From Bacteroidales bacterium (lineage in GTDB: Bacteria; Bacteroidota; Bacteroidia; Bacteroidales; P3), in assembly GCA_017645585.1 (NCBI GenBank), contig JAGCOF010000057.1:1-50093 (forward strand): a stretch of 50,093 nucleotides of DNA, written 5' to 3'. Below are positions 14,955 through 23,529 of the stretch, piece by piece. Numbering within the stretch: position 1 is the first letter of the stretch; every line of letters starts with the position of its first letter. The notes beneath the pieces were generated by a model. That model saw only the letters and a list, made by a program, of their open reading frames with translations. It did not search any database and had not been told where the DNA came from. The position numbers and the translations under genes are program-made.

Positions 14955-16774
14955 CTTGCTTTCAGTGCATTATAGCGTTTGCGCGCCTGGTCGGCGTAGA
15001 GACTCGAGGGATAGTCGAGGAGCAGCTTCTCGTAGCAGCTGAGCGCCACGTCGGGACGCCCGAGTTGCTGCTCGTTGAGCTCGGCGCGCATGATCAGGGC
15101 GTCGTCGGCTGTGATATCGGTGGGGTAGAAGTCGATGAGGCGCTGTAGCAGGCTGTCGGCCTCGTCATAACGTGCTTGTTTCATGCGTATTTGCGCCTTG
15201 CGCATCAGCACCTCGTCGAACAACGGATGTGAAAGACTGAGGCGCGTAATGCGGTCGAAGGTGCTCCAGGCGCTGTCGAGTCTGTTGCGGTAGAGCATCA
15301 GGTCGGCATCGGCGAAGATTTCCAGCATGCCGTAGGTGCTGTCATCTTCCATGTTATCAGAGATTAAGAGCGACAGCTCCATGGCGTCGTTGGCAATAAG
15401 TTTGCTGGTCGAGGCACGCAGTACGTTGAGTTGCGACTTGGCCCACTCGAAGTCGTGGTTGTAGTAGGAGAGCTTGGCGTTGCGGTATTTGGCCGAGGCG
15501 CCCAGGATGTCGTCTTTGTTGGCCTTCTCCACCTGCATATAGAGCAGCGAGGCATCCCAGGTTTCGCCTGCAAAGAGCAGTAGGTCGCCGAGTTCAAGCT
15601 TCACCTCGTCACGCGTCTTGGCCTTCAGTCGGGGCAGTTCGAGCGCATCGTCGAGCATGCTGACAGCCTCCTGCACATCGCCGCCGTGGTAGGCTATCAG
15701 CGTGGCGTAGTGGCGCATGAGCGGCAGGGTGCGCTCGTTCTTGCCCAACTCGGCGAAGGCGGCGAGATATTTCTCCCTGAGCTGTGCAAAGCTCTTGCTG
15801 TCAATGCTGTAGTTGTGGTTGATGCGGGCAAACTCCACCTCCAGCTCACCCACGCGGCTGTCGAAATAGTAGGCGTTGTCGGGCCCTTTCTGCTGCAGGT
15901 GGCGATAGCCGTCGACGGCCACGTCGAAGGCGCCGTTGTTCTGCGCAATCTGGGCCACGCGCATCACCTGGTCGCCGCCCGACTCGGGGAAGCGTGCATC
16001 GACGGCCTGGGCCTGCTCCAGCGCGAAGCGGTAGTCATTCTGCTGGATGGAGAACCAAATCATCATTTCCAAGTAGTTGCGGTTCTCCGGATGCTCTTGT
16101 ATGCGGCTCACCAGGGCGCGCCGCACACCGTCGGCCAGCCGCCCGTCGGGGGCCTCTTTCAGTGTGCGTTGCATCGAAATCTGGATGCTCTGCATCATGC
16201 CGGGCTGGTGATCGAGCAGGTCGAAGTACTCGCCCGTCATGGCCTCATAGTCGCCCATCTGCTGGTAGACGCCTATCAGTTCGTTGAAATACAGGGTGTT
16301 GTTTCGGGTTTTGGAACGCGCGGTGAGGTAGGTCTGCGCGGCATACGAGGGCCGTCCAGCGGTGAGGAACGCCATGGCCAGGTCGGGGATGGGCTGCAGG
16401 TTGTTGCTGATTTGCGCAATGGCCTTGTCAAAGCATTTCAGCGCCTTCTTCTCCTGGCCCTGTCGCAGCTGTACATTTCCCTCGTCGACAAGCAGATAGA
16501 GGTCTCTTGGGGCCGTTTTCTGCCGCTGCTGCACCAGCTTCAACGCCTCTTTGTACTGTTCCATTTCCAGGTAGGTGGCCAGCAGGCGCTGGTAGTAGAA
16601 CTTGTTGTTTCCACGCTGGTAGAGGCTCTCATACAGCTGCGCGGCCTGGGCGAAATCGCCATGGTCGAAATAGTAGGCGGCCATCTGCTCGCGACTCTGC
16701 TGCGCCAGGGCGGCAAAGGGCGTGCATAAGAGAGCCAGAAGGCATGGAATCAGTATGTTGCGGAGGCGTTTCAT
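14951..16774 (-). CDS. Exported tetratricopeptide-repeat protein
   Basis: The 607-residue product has a signal peptide (residues 1-24, ending AALAQ) followed by TPR-like helix pairs over nearly the whole length. Clear repeats lie at about 31-130 (AAYYFDHGDFAQAAQLYESL) and near the C terminus (ARYDEADSLLQRLIDFYP and a pair ending CYEKLLLDYPSS). Such proteins are scaffolds in the periplasm or at the outer membrane; the C-terminal part resembles the tol-pal YbgF/BamD type. The gene starts directly after the tRNA terminator and overlaps rsmA by 4 bases. Confidence 0.8.
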   Translation of the reverse strand: MKRLRNILIPCLLALLCTPFAALAQQSREQMAAYYFDHGDFAQAAQLYESLYQRGNNKFYYQRLLATYLEMEQYKEALKLVQQRQKTAPRDLYLLVDEGNVQLRQGQEKKALKCFDKAIAQISNNLQPIPDLAMAFLTAGRPSYAAQTYLTARSKTRNNTLYFNELIGVYQQMGDYEAMTGEYFDLLDHQPGMMQSIQISMQRTLKEAPDGRLADGVRRALVSRIQEHPENRNYLEMMIWFSIQQNDYRFALEQAQAVDARFPESGGDQVMRVAQIAQNNGAFDVAVDGYRHLQQKGPDNAYYFDSRVGELEVEFARINHNYSIDSKSFAQLREKYLAAFAELGKNERTLPLMRHYATLIAYHGGDVQEAVSMLDDALELPRLKAKTRDEVKLELGDLLLFAGETWDASLLYMQVEKANKDDILGASAKYRNAKLSYYNHDFEWAKSQLNVLRASTSKLIANDAMELSLLISDNMEDDSTYGMLEIFADADLMLYRNRLDSAWSTFDRITRLSLSHPLFDEVLMRKAQIRMKQARYDEADSLLQRLIDFYPTDITADDALIMRAELNEQQLGRPDVALSCYEKLLLDYPSSLYADQARKRYNALKAR

Positions 16775-16776
16775 AC

Positions 16777-16805
16777 TAAAAAAACCGGAATGTCTGGTTC
16801 CGGTT
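16777..16805 (-). terminator. Intrinsic terminator of the tRNA-Lys pair
   Basis: On the minus strand, AACCGGAA, a 7-base loop and TTCCGGTT are followed by seven T. It ends 3 bases before the start of the TPR gene, so that gene needs read-through or its own signal overlapping the hairpin. Confidence 0.85.
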
Positions 16806-16820
16806 CTTTGGTGGTTTTGG

Positions 16821-16893
16821 TGACCCAGCTGGGGCTCGAACCCAGGACCCCAACATTAAAAGTGTTGTGCTCTACCTACTGAGCTACTGAGTC
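16821..16893 (-). tRNA. tRNA-Lys (anticodon TTT), copy with encoded CCA
   Basis: A 73-base cloverleaf with acceptor arms GACTCAG/CTGGGTC (one T-G pair), D-arm GCTCAGTAGGTAGAGC, anticodon stem CAACA/TGTTG around CTTTTAA (anticodon TTT), and T-arm CTGGGTTCGAGCCCCAG. The discriminator is A, and the next three bases (16818-16820) encode CCA. It is downstream of an identical copy and before the terminator. UUU lysine tRNA is a substrate of MnmG/MnmE. Confidence 0.95.
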
Positions 16894-16923
16894 AGTCATT
16901 GCTGACTTGCTGATGGTTGTCTG

Positions 16924-16996
16924 TGACCCAGCTGGGGCTCGAACCCAGGACCCCAACATTAAAAGTGTTGTGCTCTACCTACTGAGCTACTGAGTC
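16924..16996 (-). tRNA. tRNA-Lys (anticodon TTT), copy without encoded CCA
   Basis: Identical over 73 bases to the copy at 16821-16893 but followed by CAG instead of CCA, so its 3' end must be completed enzymatically. It is the promoter-proximal gene of the pair. The 30-base spacer between copies contains a small inverted repeat AGTCAG/CTGACT. Confidence 0.95.
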
Positions 16997-17033
16997 AACA
17001 TTTTAGAGGCTTTTGGCCCCAAAAATGAGTTTG

Positions 17034-17064
17034 CAAAAGTACAACTTTTTTCACACATGGCAAA
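17034..17064 (-). promoter_or_regulatory. Bacteroidota promoter of the tRNA-Lys pair
   Basis: Minus strand: TACTTTTG (17034-17041) as -7 box and TTTG (17061-17064) as -33 box with a 19-base spacer. It lies 37 bases before the first tRNA. Confidence 0.85.
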
Positions 17065-17153
17065 AAAAATCTGTGGAGCAGTACTCGGCGCGCGCGTATG
17101 TTCCTGATATACAATAATATTATAATAACGTGATTTTATCCCGGCCAATGCCC

Positions 17154-17963
17154 TTACGGTACTTCCGGCGGGTCGCCGAAGAGGTCGATAGTGGGTTTTT
17201 CAAGGGTTTCCTGCTCCTTGCCGACGGCTTCCGCGGGTGCTTCGGGGTTGTTGGCCTCGTTGGCAATGTCCACAAAGTCTTTCCAATTCTTGTTCAGCGG
17301 TATATAGCGTCCGCGGTCCTCATAGTGGTTCACGCGCCCCACGCCGATGTAGGTCGAGTTGGACGAACGCCCCTCGCGGTCGACCACAAAGCCGTAGAGG
17401 TGCACCTCCTCGCCCGACCAGGCTTCGGGCAGCCTCATGCTCAACGACTTGTTGCGCCGTGCCGTGGGAGCCGACAGATAGCCCATGCCGCGTCGCGGTG
17501 CGTAGACATACAGGTATACATTGTCGTCTCCCGATGCCCGCAGCGAGAGTGTATTCTTCTCGAAATCAACTTCCAACACCTCATTTTCCTTAAACTGAGG
17601 GGCATGGAAATAGACGTCGGCTGCGCTACCTGCCGTGAGTTTCAGGTGTGCATAGTCGATGTCCAGCGCTCCGTCTATCAGCTGAAAATGCCGTTTGTTC
17701 CACAGGATGAACAGGTTGCCCTCGGTCATTTTTGCCTCGTTGGCCTGCCGGCGCATCCCGAGCCGCAGCACCGGTGTGGCCTGTGCCGCAAAGCGTACCA
17801 TGCCCACAAACCAACTGCGTTGCCGCAACTGCTCCTCCGTGTTGGGGAAATTGATGTGTTCACGATAGGCCCGCAGGCATGGTTTCCCTTTCCAAAGGTA
17901 GCCCACTGCCGGCCCCACCTTGCCGATGACCGGCCCTGTAATGCCTCTTGGTATAAGTCCCAT
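17154..17963 (-). CDS. DUF6266-like family protein
   Basis: The 269-residue product begins GLIPRGITGPVIGKVGPAVG followed by YLWKGKPCLRAY and PNTEEQLRQR, the N-terminal signature of the Bacteroidota DUF6266 family. The remainder is beta-rich with a Pro/Glu-rich tail (from about residue 235). No signal peptide is seen. Function is unknown. The 11-base repeats begin 25 bases upstream of its start, and the region 16998-17153 downstream contains the tRNA promoter. Confidence 0.75.
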   Translation of the reverse strand: MGLIPRGITGPVIGKVGPAVGYLWKGKPCLRAYREHINFPNTEEQLRQRSWFVGMVRFAAQATPVLRLGMRRQANEAKMTEGNLFILWNKRHFQLIDGALDIDYAHLKLTAGSAADVYFHAPQFKENEVLEVDFEKNTLSLRASGDDNVYLYVYAPRRGMGYLSAPTARRNKSLSMRLPEAWSGEEVHLYGFVVDREGRSSNSTYIGVGRVNHYEDRGRYIPLNKNWKDFVDIANEANNPEAPAEAVGKEQETLEKPTIDLFGDPPEVP

Positions 17964-17987
17964 ACGTTAACTGTTTTTATCAGGTCC

Positions 17988-18115
17988 GTCCGTTCTCCGA
18001 GTGTTCTTCGGCTGCTCGACGCCCGTTTTTCATGTATTAACGTTGAATGGCCGAACATATTGTGTAGAACTTCTGTCAATATGTAGGAGAGCAGTAGGAG
18101 AATAGAAGGAGAAGA
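17988..18115. repeat. Two 11-base repeat arms in opposite orientation
   Basis: Left arm: GTCCGTTCTCC, GAGTGTTCTTC, GGCTGCTCGAC, GCCCGTTTTTC (17988-18031). Right arm: GTAGGAGAGCA, GTAGGAGAATA, GAAGGAGAAGA (18083-18115), whose reverse complement again shows the TTCTCC core. A 51-base centre (18032-18082) without repeat separates them. The same tandem-plus-inverted layout is seen at 127-236. Between 18116 and 18173 nothing is recognised. Confidence 0.7.
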
Positions 18116-18173
18116 TACTTTCGTGGTATTGATTTTTAGCGGTTTAGAGAGGGCGAAAAAAGAAGAAAAAATT

Positions 18174-18213
18174 TGAAAAAAATATTTCCGCTCCCACTTT
18201 TGGCGGGGCGGAA
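18174..18213 (-). terminator. Intrinsic terminator after the U32 peptidase gene
   Basis: Minus strand: TTTCCGC and GCGGAAA enclose CCC/GGG and a loop, followed by a T-rich run. It lies about 30 bases after the stop of the gene at 18242-20065. Confidence 0.75.
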
Positions 18214-18241
18214 ACAAGGGGTATTTGTGCGGGGGTGAAAG

Positions 18242-20065
18242 TCAGGCTTTGTAGATGCGCATGAGGCACTCGAAGCAGTCGAATTCGAGGCGGAACAGCC
18301 GCTCTTGGTTGCGCAGCAGGAGGGTGTCGGCGGGCTTTATTTCGCCACTCGTTTCTCCTTTTTTGTTTTTGCCCTGCAGACAGCAGCCGAGTTCGTAGCG
18401 CAAGCAGTAGCGGGTGGTCATGAGGGCCTTGCCGTCGTAGTCGAGGGTCTGTTCCAAGCCGTGCTCTATCTGCTGCACGCCGTGGCGGCGATAGAATGTT
18501 TCGGCTTTTGCGTTGAGCACATTGGCGCGGTAGTCGAGCACTGTCCCGGGGTAGGGGGTGCCGCAGTCGATCCGTAGGGTGTCGGCGGGTCGGAAGTGTT
18601 CGATACGGCGGTTTGTGAGCGCCTCGACGGCTTCGCGGCGCAGCTGGTTGAGTTGCGAGGCGGTGAGGAAATAACAGCCGCTGGTTTCGTCGGTTACTTC
18701 GCGCGCCTCAAAGGGGGTGTCGCCCAGCTTGGAGAGTTGCCGCACGATGTTCTGTGAATTGCGGTCGGGATTGTCCGAGGGGGTGTGGTCGAGCGCTTTG
18801 CAGATGGCTGCGGTCAGGCCGTCCTCGTCGGCAAGCTCCAAGGAAAAGCTCTGCCCGGTGGTGCGGAAACGCATGGCGACGCCAATGCGACGGTCGGCGC
18901 TGTGGCCCTGTAGGCGGCGCTCGAAGAGCACATCGTTGTTGCGCCAGATGACGGTGCCCACCTTGAGGGCAGGCATCTGGTTGGGTGCCACGGAGCGGCC
19001 CTGCACCTCGTTGACGAGGAAGCCCTGCAGGCGATGGTCGGCATCGAAATAGCAGAGGCCGTCGCCGTTGGCCAGGGGTTCGGTGCCGTCGATGGTCAAG
19101 GTGCGTCGGCCGATGGCGGTCACCTTGCCGATACGCTTGCCGAGGGATTTCTGTGTGTCGAACGAGGCCATGGGTTGGCGCCCGCGGAGGAAGTAATCGG
19201 TGTAGCCGCGGTTGAAGGTGCGGTCGGGGTCGGGCCTGAAGGTGAATGTGCAGCTGCCGATGGAGGCACGCTCGTGGCCTTCCATCAGGCTGTCAAGCAG
19301 TTGGCGGTAGTAGGCCGTGATGTTCTTCACGTAGCTGAGGTCTTTCAGACGCCCCTCGATTTTGAACGAGGTGATGCCCGCATCTATCATGCTTGCAAGC
19401 TGTTGCGAGGCGTTGAAGTCGCGGAGCGACAGCAAGTGGCGGTCCTTCATCAGCAGGCGGCCGTCGGCGGTGACGAGGTCGTAGGTCGAGCGGCAGGGTT
19501 GCGAGCAGCAGCCGCGGTTGCCGCTGCGGCTGTTGAGGTATTGGCTCATATAGCATTGGCCGCTGTAACTGACGCAGAGGGCGCCGTGTACAAAGGCCTC
19601 GAGGTCGACGGTGGTGGCCTCGCGCAGGGCTCGCATCTGCTCCAGGGAGGTCTCGCGAGCCAGGATGATACGCTTGAAGCCTGCTGATTCCATGAACTTT
19701 ATGCGCTCCAACGAGGCATTGTGGCATTGGGTGCTGGCATGCAGCTCGATGGGGGGCAGGCCGCACTCAAGGAGTCCTAAGTCTTGGATAATCAGTGCGT
19801 CCACGCCGATGTTGTAGAGGCGCCGTATCATGCCAACGGCGGCCTCCAATTCGTCGTCGAAAAGCAGGGTGTTGACGGTTGCAAATACCTTGCAACCATA
19901 TAGATGAGAGTATTTTACCAGGGCCTCGACATCCTCGAGGGTGTTGGTGGCGGCGGCGCGGGCACCGAAGGCCGGCGCACCGATATAGAGTGCGTCGGCG
20001 CCGTGATTCACCGCCTCGCGGCCGAACTCCAGGTTCTTGGCAGGGGAGAGTAGTTCCAGCTTCAT
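18242..20065 (-). CDS. Peptidase U32 family protein (RlhA/YdcP-like)
   Basis: The 607-residue product carries the U32 signature EAFVHGALCVSYSGQCYMS at about residues 157-175, and the clustered cysteines CCSQPC that follow it. It starts MKLELLSPAKNLEFGREAV as typical members do. The C-terminal half is the collagenase-like extension seen in two-domain members. Some U32 proteins are proteases, while E. coli RlhA and TrhP hydroxylate 23S rRNA C2501 and tRNA U34. With the conserved cysteines (iron-sulfur candidates), an RNA hydroxylation role is more likely here than proteolysis. The start shares an ATGA with the upstream gene stop. Confidence 0.85.
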   Translation of the reverse strand: MKLELLSPAKNLEFGREAVNHGADALYIGAPAFGARAAATNTLEDVEALVKYSHLYGCKVFATVNTLLFDDELEAAVGMIRRLYNIGVDALIIQDLGLLECGLPPIELHASTQCHNASLERIKFMESAGFKRIILARETSLEQMRALREATTVDLEAFVHGALCVSYSGQCYMSQYLNSRSGNRGCCSQPCRSTYDLVTADGRLLMKDRHLLSLRDFNASQQLASMIDAGITSFKIEGRLKDLSYVKNITAYYRQLLDSLMEGHERASIGSCTFTFRPDPDRTFNRGYTDYFLRGRQPMASFDTQKSLGKRIGKVTAIGRRTLTIDGTEPLANGDGLCYFDADHRLQGFLVNEVQGRSVAPNQMPALKVGTVIWRNNDVLFERRLQGHSADRRIGVAMRFRTTGQSFSLELADEDGLTAAICKALDHTPSDNPDRNSQNIVRQLSKLGDTPFEAREVTDETSGCYFLTASQLNQLRREAVEALTNRRIEHFRPADTLRIDCGTPYPGTVLDYRANVLNAKAETFYRRHGVQQIEHGLEQTLDYDGKALMTTRYCLRYELGCCLQGKNKKGETSGEIKPADTLLLRNQERLFRLEFDCFECLMRIYKA

Positions 20066-21054
20066 TGTTTGTGGTTCTGTTTTTTAGTCTTGGGGGGCTT
20101 GCCTTTGGCCATAGCCTCGATGTAGTCGACCACAGCCTCCATCGCCTCGGTGGCGTTGCTTTCCTCGTGGGCACGGTAGAAGGAGCCCATACGGTGCTCG
20201 AAGATGAAGTAGGAGCCGTCAATCATGATTGGTGCGTGGCTGACGGGTATGGTGTCGAGTCCGGCGGCGTCCCAAAGCTGGCGCATGTTGACGGATGTGC
20301 CGTAGTATTTATGGCTCTTCGTTTTGCCGCGTTTCCATTTCCACCCATCGTCCGTGAGTATGTAGTGTCCTGTGGTGTAGGTTGCCGTGAAGGTTTCGCG
20401 GTGGCGGGTGTAGGTGTAGAGCACTATACCACCATCGGGCAGGTACTCGGCCAGCACGCGGAAGCTCTCGCCACCGTTGTCGCTGAGAGTCTCGGCGCCG
20501 AGGTCATGCAGTTGTGCGCTGGCGATGTGGGCTGTGAGATAGGCGTGGCGCATCTCCCAATAGAGGTCCCAATCGTAGTGCTGCTGCCAATTACTGTCGT
20601 TGATGGGGAGGTTGCAGAAATAGTCGATGGGAAAGCAGAGGGTGTCGGGCCAGTGCTCGGGGGCATAGATGGCGATGTCGGGCTGCAGGCCCAGGTTGGT
20701 CTCCAGCTGGCAGATGGGATAGTAGAGGTATTCCCACTTTTCGTCCAGCAGGAACAGGCGCTTGAAGTAGTATAGTGCGCTGTCGGCGGCGTGCTCAAAA
20801 GTGTGCTCTAAAGGTTCCAATGTGTTTGTATTATAGAATTGTGAGCTGCCGTGGGCGGCGAGGAAGTCATAATAATAGATATTTCCCAATCGCTCAAGGG
20901 CCGTCTTGTTGTCGGGGTCGTCTGCCAACTGTGCATGCAGTTTGGCAATCTCCGACGCGGGCCATGCCTCAACAATTGTCTGTGCTGAAGACCAAGGACT
21001 GAGCATCAGCAGTGCGGTGCAGATAAAAAGGGTCTTCTTGATATAAGGTCGCAT
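20062..21054 (-). CDS. Exported protein of unknown function with TPR-like N-terminus
   Basis: Starting at 21054 the product (330 residues) has a signal peptide MRPYIKKTLFICTALLML ending near SSAQ; an ATG three codons earlier (21063) is equally possible. Residues about 30-95 look like TPR-type helices (AKLHAQLADDPDNKTALERL). The rest is rich in Trp and Tyr, with strands such as YLPDGGIVLYTYTR, and ends in a Lys-rich tail (KGKPPKTKKQNHKQ). No family is recognised. It is divergent from aroB and coupled by ATGA to the U32 gene. Confidence 0.7.
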   Translation of the reverse strand: MRPYIKKTLFICTALLMLSPWSSAQTIVEAWPASEIAKLHAQLADDPDNKTALERLGNIYYYDFLAAHGSSQFYNTNTLEPLEHTFEHAADSALYYFKRLFLLDEKWEYLYYPICQLETNLGLQPDIAIYAPEHWPDTLCFPIDYFCNLPINDSNWQQHYDWDLYWEMRHAYLTAHIASAQLHDLGAETLSDNGGESFRVLAEYLPDGGIVLYTYTRHRETFTATYTTGHYILTDDGWKWKRGKTKSHKYYGTSVNMRQLWDAAGLDTIPVSHAPIMIDGSYFIFEHRMGSFYRAHEESNATEAMEAVVDYIEAMAKGKPPKTKKQNHKQ

Positions 21055-21128
21055 GTTCTCCATAAGTTGCGGTTTATTAACGCAGGTCCAATCAAAATAT
21101 TGTCCCTGTGGGGCAGGCATCATCGCTC

Positions 21129-21166
21129 ATTTACAATATTACATGCAAATGTGCGTTATTGTAAAT
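21129..21166. promoter_or_regulatory. Perfect 10-base inverted repeat upstream of aroB
   Basis: ATTTACAATA (21129-21138) and its exact complement TATTGTAAAT (21157-21166) flank 18 bases that contain a further ACAT/ATGT pair. The right arm ends just before the ATG pair at 21167/21170. It lies in the 115-base spacer between two divergent genes, so it could be an operator for both or a hairpin in the aroB leader. Confidence 0.5.
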
Positions 21167-21169
21167 ATG

Positions 21170-22192
21170 ATGAAACAAAGCAAGATTATCTATGGTGGCC
21201 TTGAGGCGCTGGGGCGCGAGCTGGCCAAGGAGGAATGGCAGGGGGCGAAGTACACTATCCTGTTGGATGAGAATACTTTCCAGCATTGTCTGCCGCTGCT
21301 GATTTCCAGCGTCGAGGCGCTGCAGGAGGCCGAGTTCATAGAGGTGCCTGTGGGCGAGGAGTGCAAGAGTCTGGAGGTGGCGGCGCAGGTGTGGCAGACC
21401 CTCCTTGAAGGTGAGGCCGACCGCAACGCGGTGCTGGTCAACCTCGGCGGCGGCTGTGTCTGCGACCTCGGCGGCTTTGTGGCGGCTGGCTACAAGCGTG
21501 GCATCCGCCACATCAACGTGCCTACCACCCTGCTCGGTATGGTCGATGCTGCCATCGGCGGCAAGACGGCCATCGACTTCGGCGGCGTGAAGAACAGCAT
21601 CGGCCACTTCTATCCTGCTGTGCTAACGGTCATAGAACCGGCGTTCCTGGAGACCCTCCCTGAGACGGAGCTCCTCAACGGCCGCATGGAGATGGTCAAG
21701 ACCGCCGCCGTCACCGACCCCGCACTTTTTGAGCGACTGCTATCCACTACCCACTATCCACTATCCACTGTCAAAGAAGTGGCCCGCCTCAAGGCGCGCG
21801 TGGTGAAGGCCGACCCCTACGACCATAGTATCAGGAAGATACTCAACTTCGGCCACACCTTCGGCCACGCCATCGAGGTCTATCGCGGCTTGCCGCACGG
21901 CCTTGCCGTGGGCGTCGGCATGAAGGTGGCCATGTATCTCTCAACGAAGAAACTCGGCCTTGCTGAGGAGGTCTACACCACATACTCCCGCTGGCTCAAA
22001 GAGTTCACCCCTCACCTCTCACCCTTCACCTTGAAGGACATCGAGCAGATGTTCCCCTTGATGCGGCAGGACAAGAAAAACACCGCAGGGTCGCTGCGGT
22101 GTGTCTTGTTGCAGGAACTCGGCGCCCCCGTCATCGATGTAGAGATTTCCGACAACGAGGTGCGCGACGCCCTGCTGCGGCTGCATAGATAG
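21170..22192 (+). CDS. aroB: 3-dehydroquinate synthase
   Basis: The start at 21170 (MKQSKIIYGG) is preferred; 21167 is also possible. The 340-residue product has the NAD-binding region NLGGGCVCDLGGFVAAGYKR and VPTTLLGMVDAAIGGKTAID, and the metal ligands in GRMEMVKTA, LNFGHTFGHAIE and LPHGLAVGVGM. It makes 3-dehydroquinate from DAHP in the shikimate pathway. Length is slightly short for the family. Two heptamer repeat tracts fall inside it, at residues about 191-200 and 279-287, both apparently in surface loops between conserved motifs. Confidence 0.95.
   Translation: MKQSKIIYGGLEALGRELAKEEWQGAKYTILLDENTFQHCLPLLISSVEALQEAEFIEVPVGEECKSLEVAAQVWQTLLEGEADRNAVLVNLGGGCVCDLGGFVAAGYKRGIRHINVPTTLLGMVDAAIGGKTAIDFGGVKNSIGHFYPAVLTVIEPAFLETLPETELLNGRMEMVKTAAVTDPALFERLLSTTHYPLSTVKEVARLKARVVKADPYDHSIRKILNFGHTFGHAIEVYRGLPHGLAVGVGMKVAMYLSTKKLGLAEEVYTTYSRWLKEFTPHLSPFTLKDIEQMFPLMRQDKKNTAGSLRCVLLQELGAPVIDVEISDNEVRDALLRLHR
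21741..21770. repeat. In-frame heptamer tract (TATCCAC units) in aroB
   Basis: Units TATCCAC, TACCCAC, TATCCAC, TATCCAC then TGTC. The encoded peptide is LSTTHYPLSTV. It lies between the metal-ligand motif GRMEMVKTA and the conserved KADPYDHSIRKILNFGH segment. Confidence 0.85.
22004..22031. repeat. In-frame heptamer tract (CTCACCT units) in aroB
   Basis: Units TTCACCC, CTCACCT, CTCACCC and TTCACCT, exactly four. The encoded peptide is FTPHLSPFTL. Units are nearly the same as in the tract at 1-110. Confidence 0.85.
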
Positions 22193-22195
22193 CGA

Positions 22196-23518
22196 TTATT
22201 CAGTCCAAGTGAGTTGTCCGGAGAAGATGGTCCATTTGCCGTCCTTCTTTTCCAGGTACACCTCGCCACCCTCGTAGACGAAGCGGAAATATACGATGGC
22301 GCGCTGCATCTCGCGGTCAAAAATAATTGAATTGGCTTCGGGATAGGTCTCGTATTGCCAGTAGCCGCCCCAGTGGCCATAGAATATTTTGGCTGCCTTC
22401 ATGAGGAACTCCATCCTTTGACGACTCTCGTCCTTGGCATAGGCTACCTGCATGATGTTCTCCGTTCCCAGGTCGACATGTTGGTCGCCGAGGAAATCGT
22501 CTAACATTTTCTTGTATCTATCAGTCAGATAGACGATTTTCTTGTTGGGGAAGCTTACCTGGGGGCGGAATTCGATGTTCCTCATTATCTCAGAGGTTTT
22601 GATTTTCACCCAAGGCTCATAAAACCAATCGTCATTAAATACCAAAGACATGCGGCCCAGGTTGATTTCTCTCTGTAGGTATTCTATCTTTTTTTGGCGT
22701 GTGCTGTCGTCGGGATATGTTTGACGGATACGTTTGGTATAGTATGCCTCAAGTTCGTCAGGCTTGAATGGGAGGGTATCCATCTCCGCCACAGAAATCT
22801 TGTACAGGCTGTTTTGCACAATGAAATAGGGGTAGTCTTGATAGGGAAGAGGCCTGCAGCCTATCTTTTCCAGCTGGAGTGGTTGGTAGAAGGCTGTGAA
22901 CACCTTATGGGCTTCCGCCACCCATTCGTTCTGCCATTTGTTAGTGGTGGTGTCATTTTCGTTGGATATAACATCTTCTGCCCAATGGTTGAAGAACTCG
23001 TACAGCATTGCTGTGTCTTGCTTTTGGTAGGCCTCTTCCAGCAGGGTGGCTTCGGCCTCGACGGCTTTACGGTTCCAAAGGTGGAGGAACTTTTCCACGC
23101 GCTGGCGGCTGTAGCCTTTGCCCTCCTCGAGCGATGCCGACTCCTGGATGTGGATGGGCTGCCCTTCGCGGTTGAGCACCACGAAGGCGGGGTAGCCGAA
23201 GCGGCCGGGATTGCCAAGGAAGCGCATGGCTTTCTCGTTTTTGTTGCCCTTGGAGTAGTTGACGTGGATGTAGACAAAGTTCTCTTTGATGAGGGGGGCG
23301 ATAACGCTGTCTTTCTTGGCGAAATCGGCGAAGCGGAGACACCACGGACACCAGTTGCCACCCACCTGACAGAGCACATAGCGATTGGTTTTTTGAGCCA
23401 AAGCGGTAGCCTCTTGGATTTGCTGCATGGCGTCAAGGCTTTCGTCATAGACTTTCACCTGTGCCTGTCCTCCGAAACAGACAGCCACAAATGCAAGAAG
23501 TAAAGTAAGTTTCTTCAT
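22196..23518 (-). CDS. Exported thioredoxin-fold protein with long C-terminal extension
   Basis: The 440-residue product has a signal peptide (1-19, ending GGQAQ) and a thioredoxin-like domain at about 25-150 with redox motif NWCPWC (Cys57, Cys60), later cis-Pro region FGYPAFVVLN. The remaining 290 residues are helical and Trp/Tyr-rich and match nothing I recognise. Thioredoxin-fold lipoproteins and periplasmic proteins of this sort act in disulfide handling or cytochrome maturation. The stops of this gene and aroB are 3 bases apart, converging. Confidence 0.8.
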   Translation of the reverse strand: MKKLTLLLAFVAVCFGGQAQVKVYDESLDAMQQIQEATALAQKTNRYVLCQVGGNWCPWCLRFADFAKKDSVIAPLIKENFVYIHVNYSKGNKNEKAMRFLGNPGRFGYPAFVVLNREGQPIHIQESASLEEGKGYSRQRVEKFLHLWNRKAVEAEATLLEEAYQKQDTAMLYEFFNHWAEDVISNENDTTTNKWQNEWVAEAHKVFTAFYQPLQLEKIGCRPLPYQDYPYFIVQNSLYKISVAEMDTLPFKPDELEAYYTKRIRQTYPDDSTRQKKIEYLQREINLGRMSLVFNDDWFYEPWVKIKTSEIMRNIEFRPQVSFPNKKIVYLTDRYKKMLDDFLGDQHVDLGTENIMQVAYAKDESRQRMEFLMKAAKIFYGHWGGYWQYETYPEANSIIFDREMQRAIVYFRFVYEGGEVYLEKKDGKWTIFSGQLTWTE

Positions 23519-23529
23519 GGAAGAGGGGA

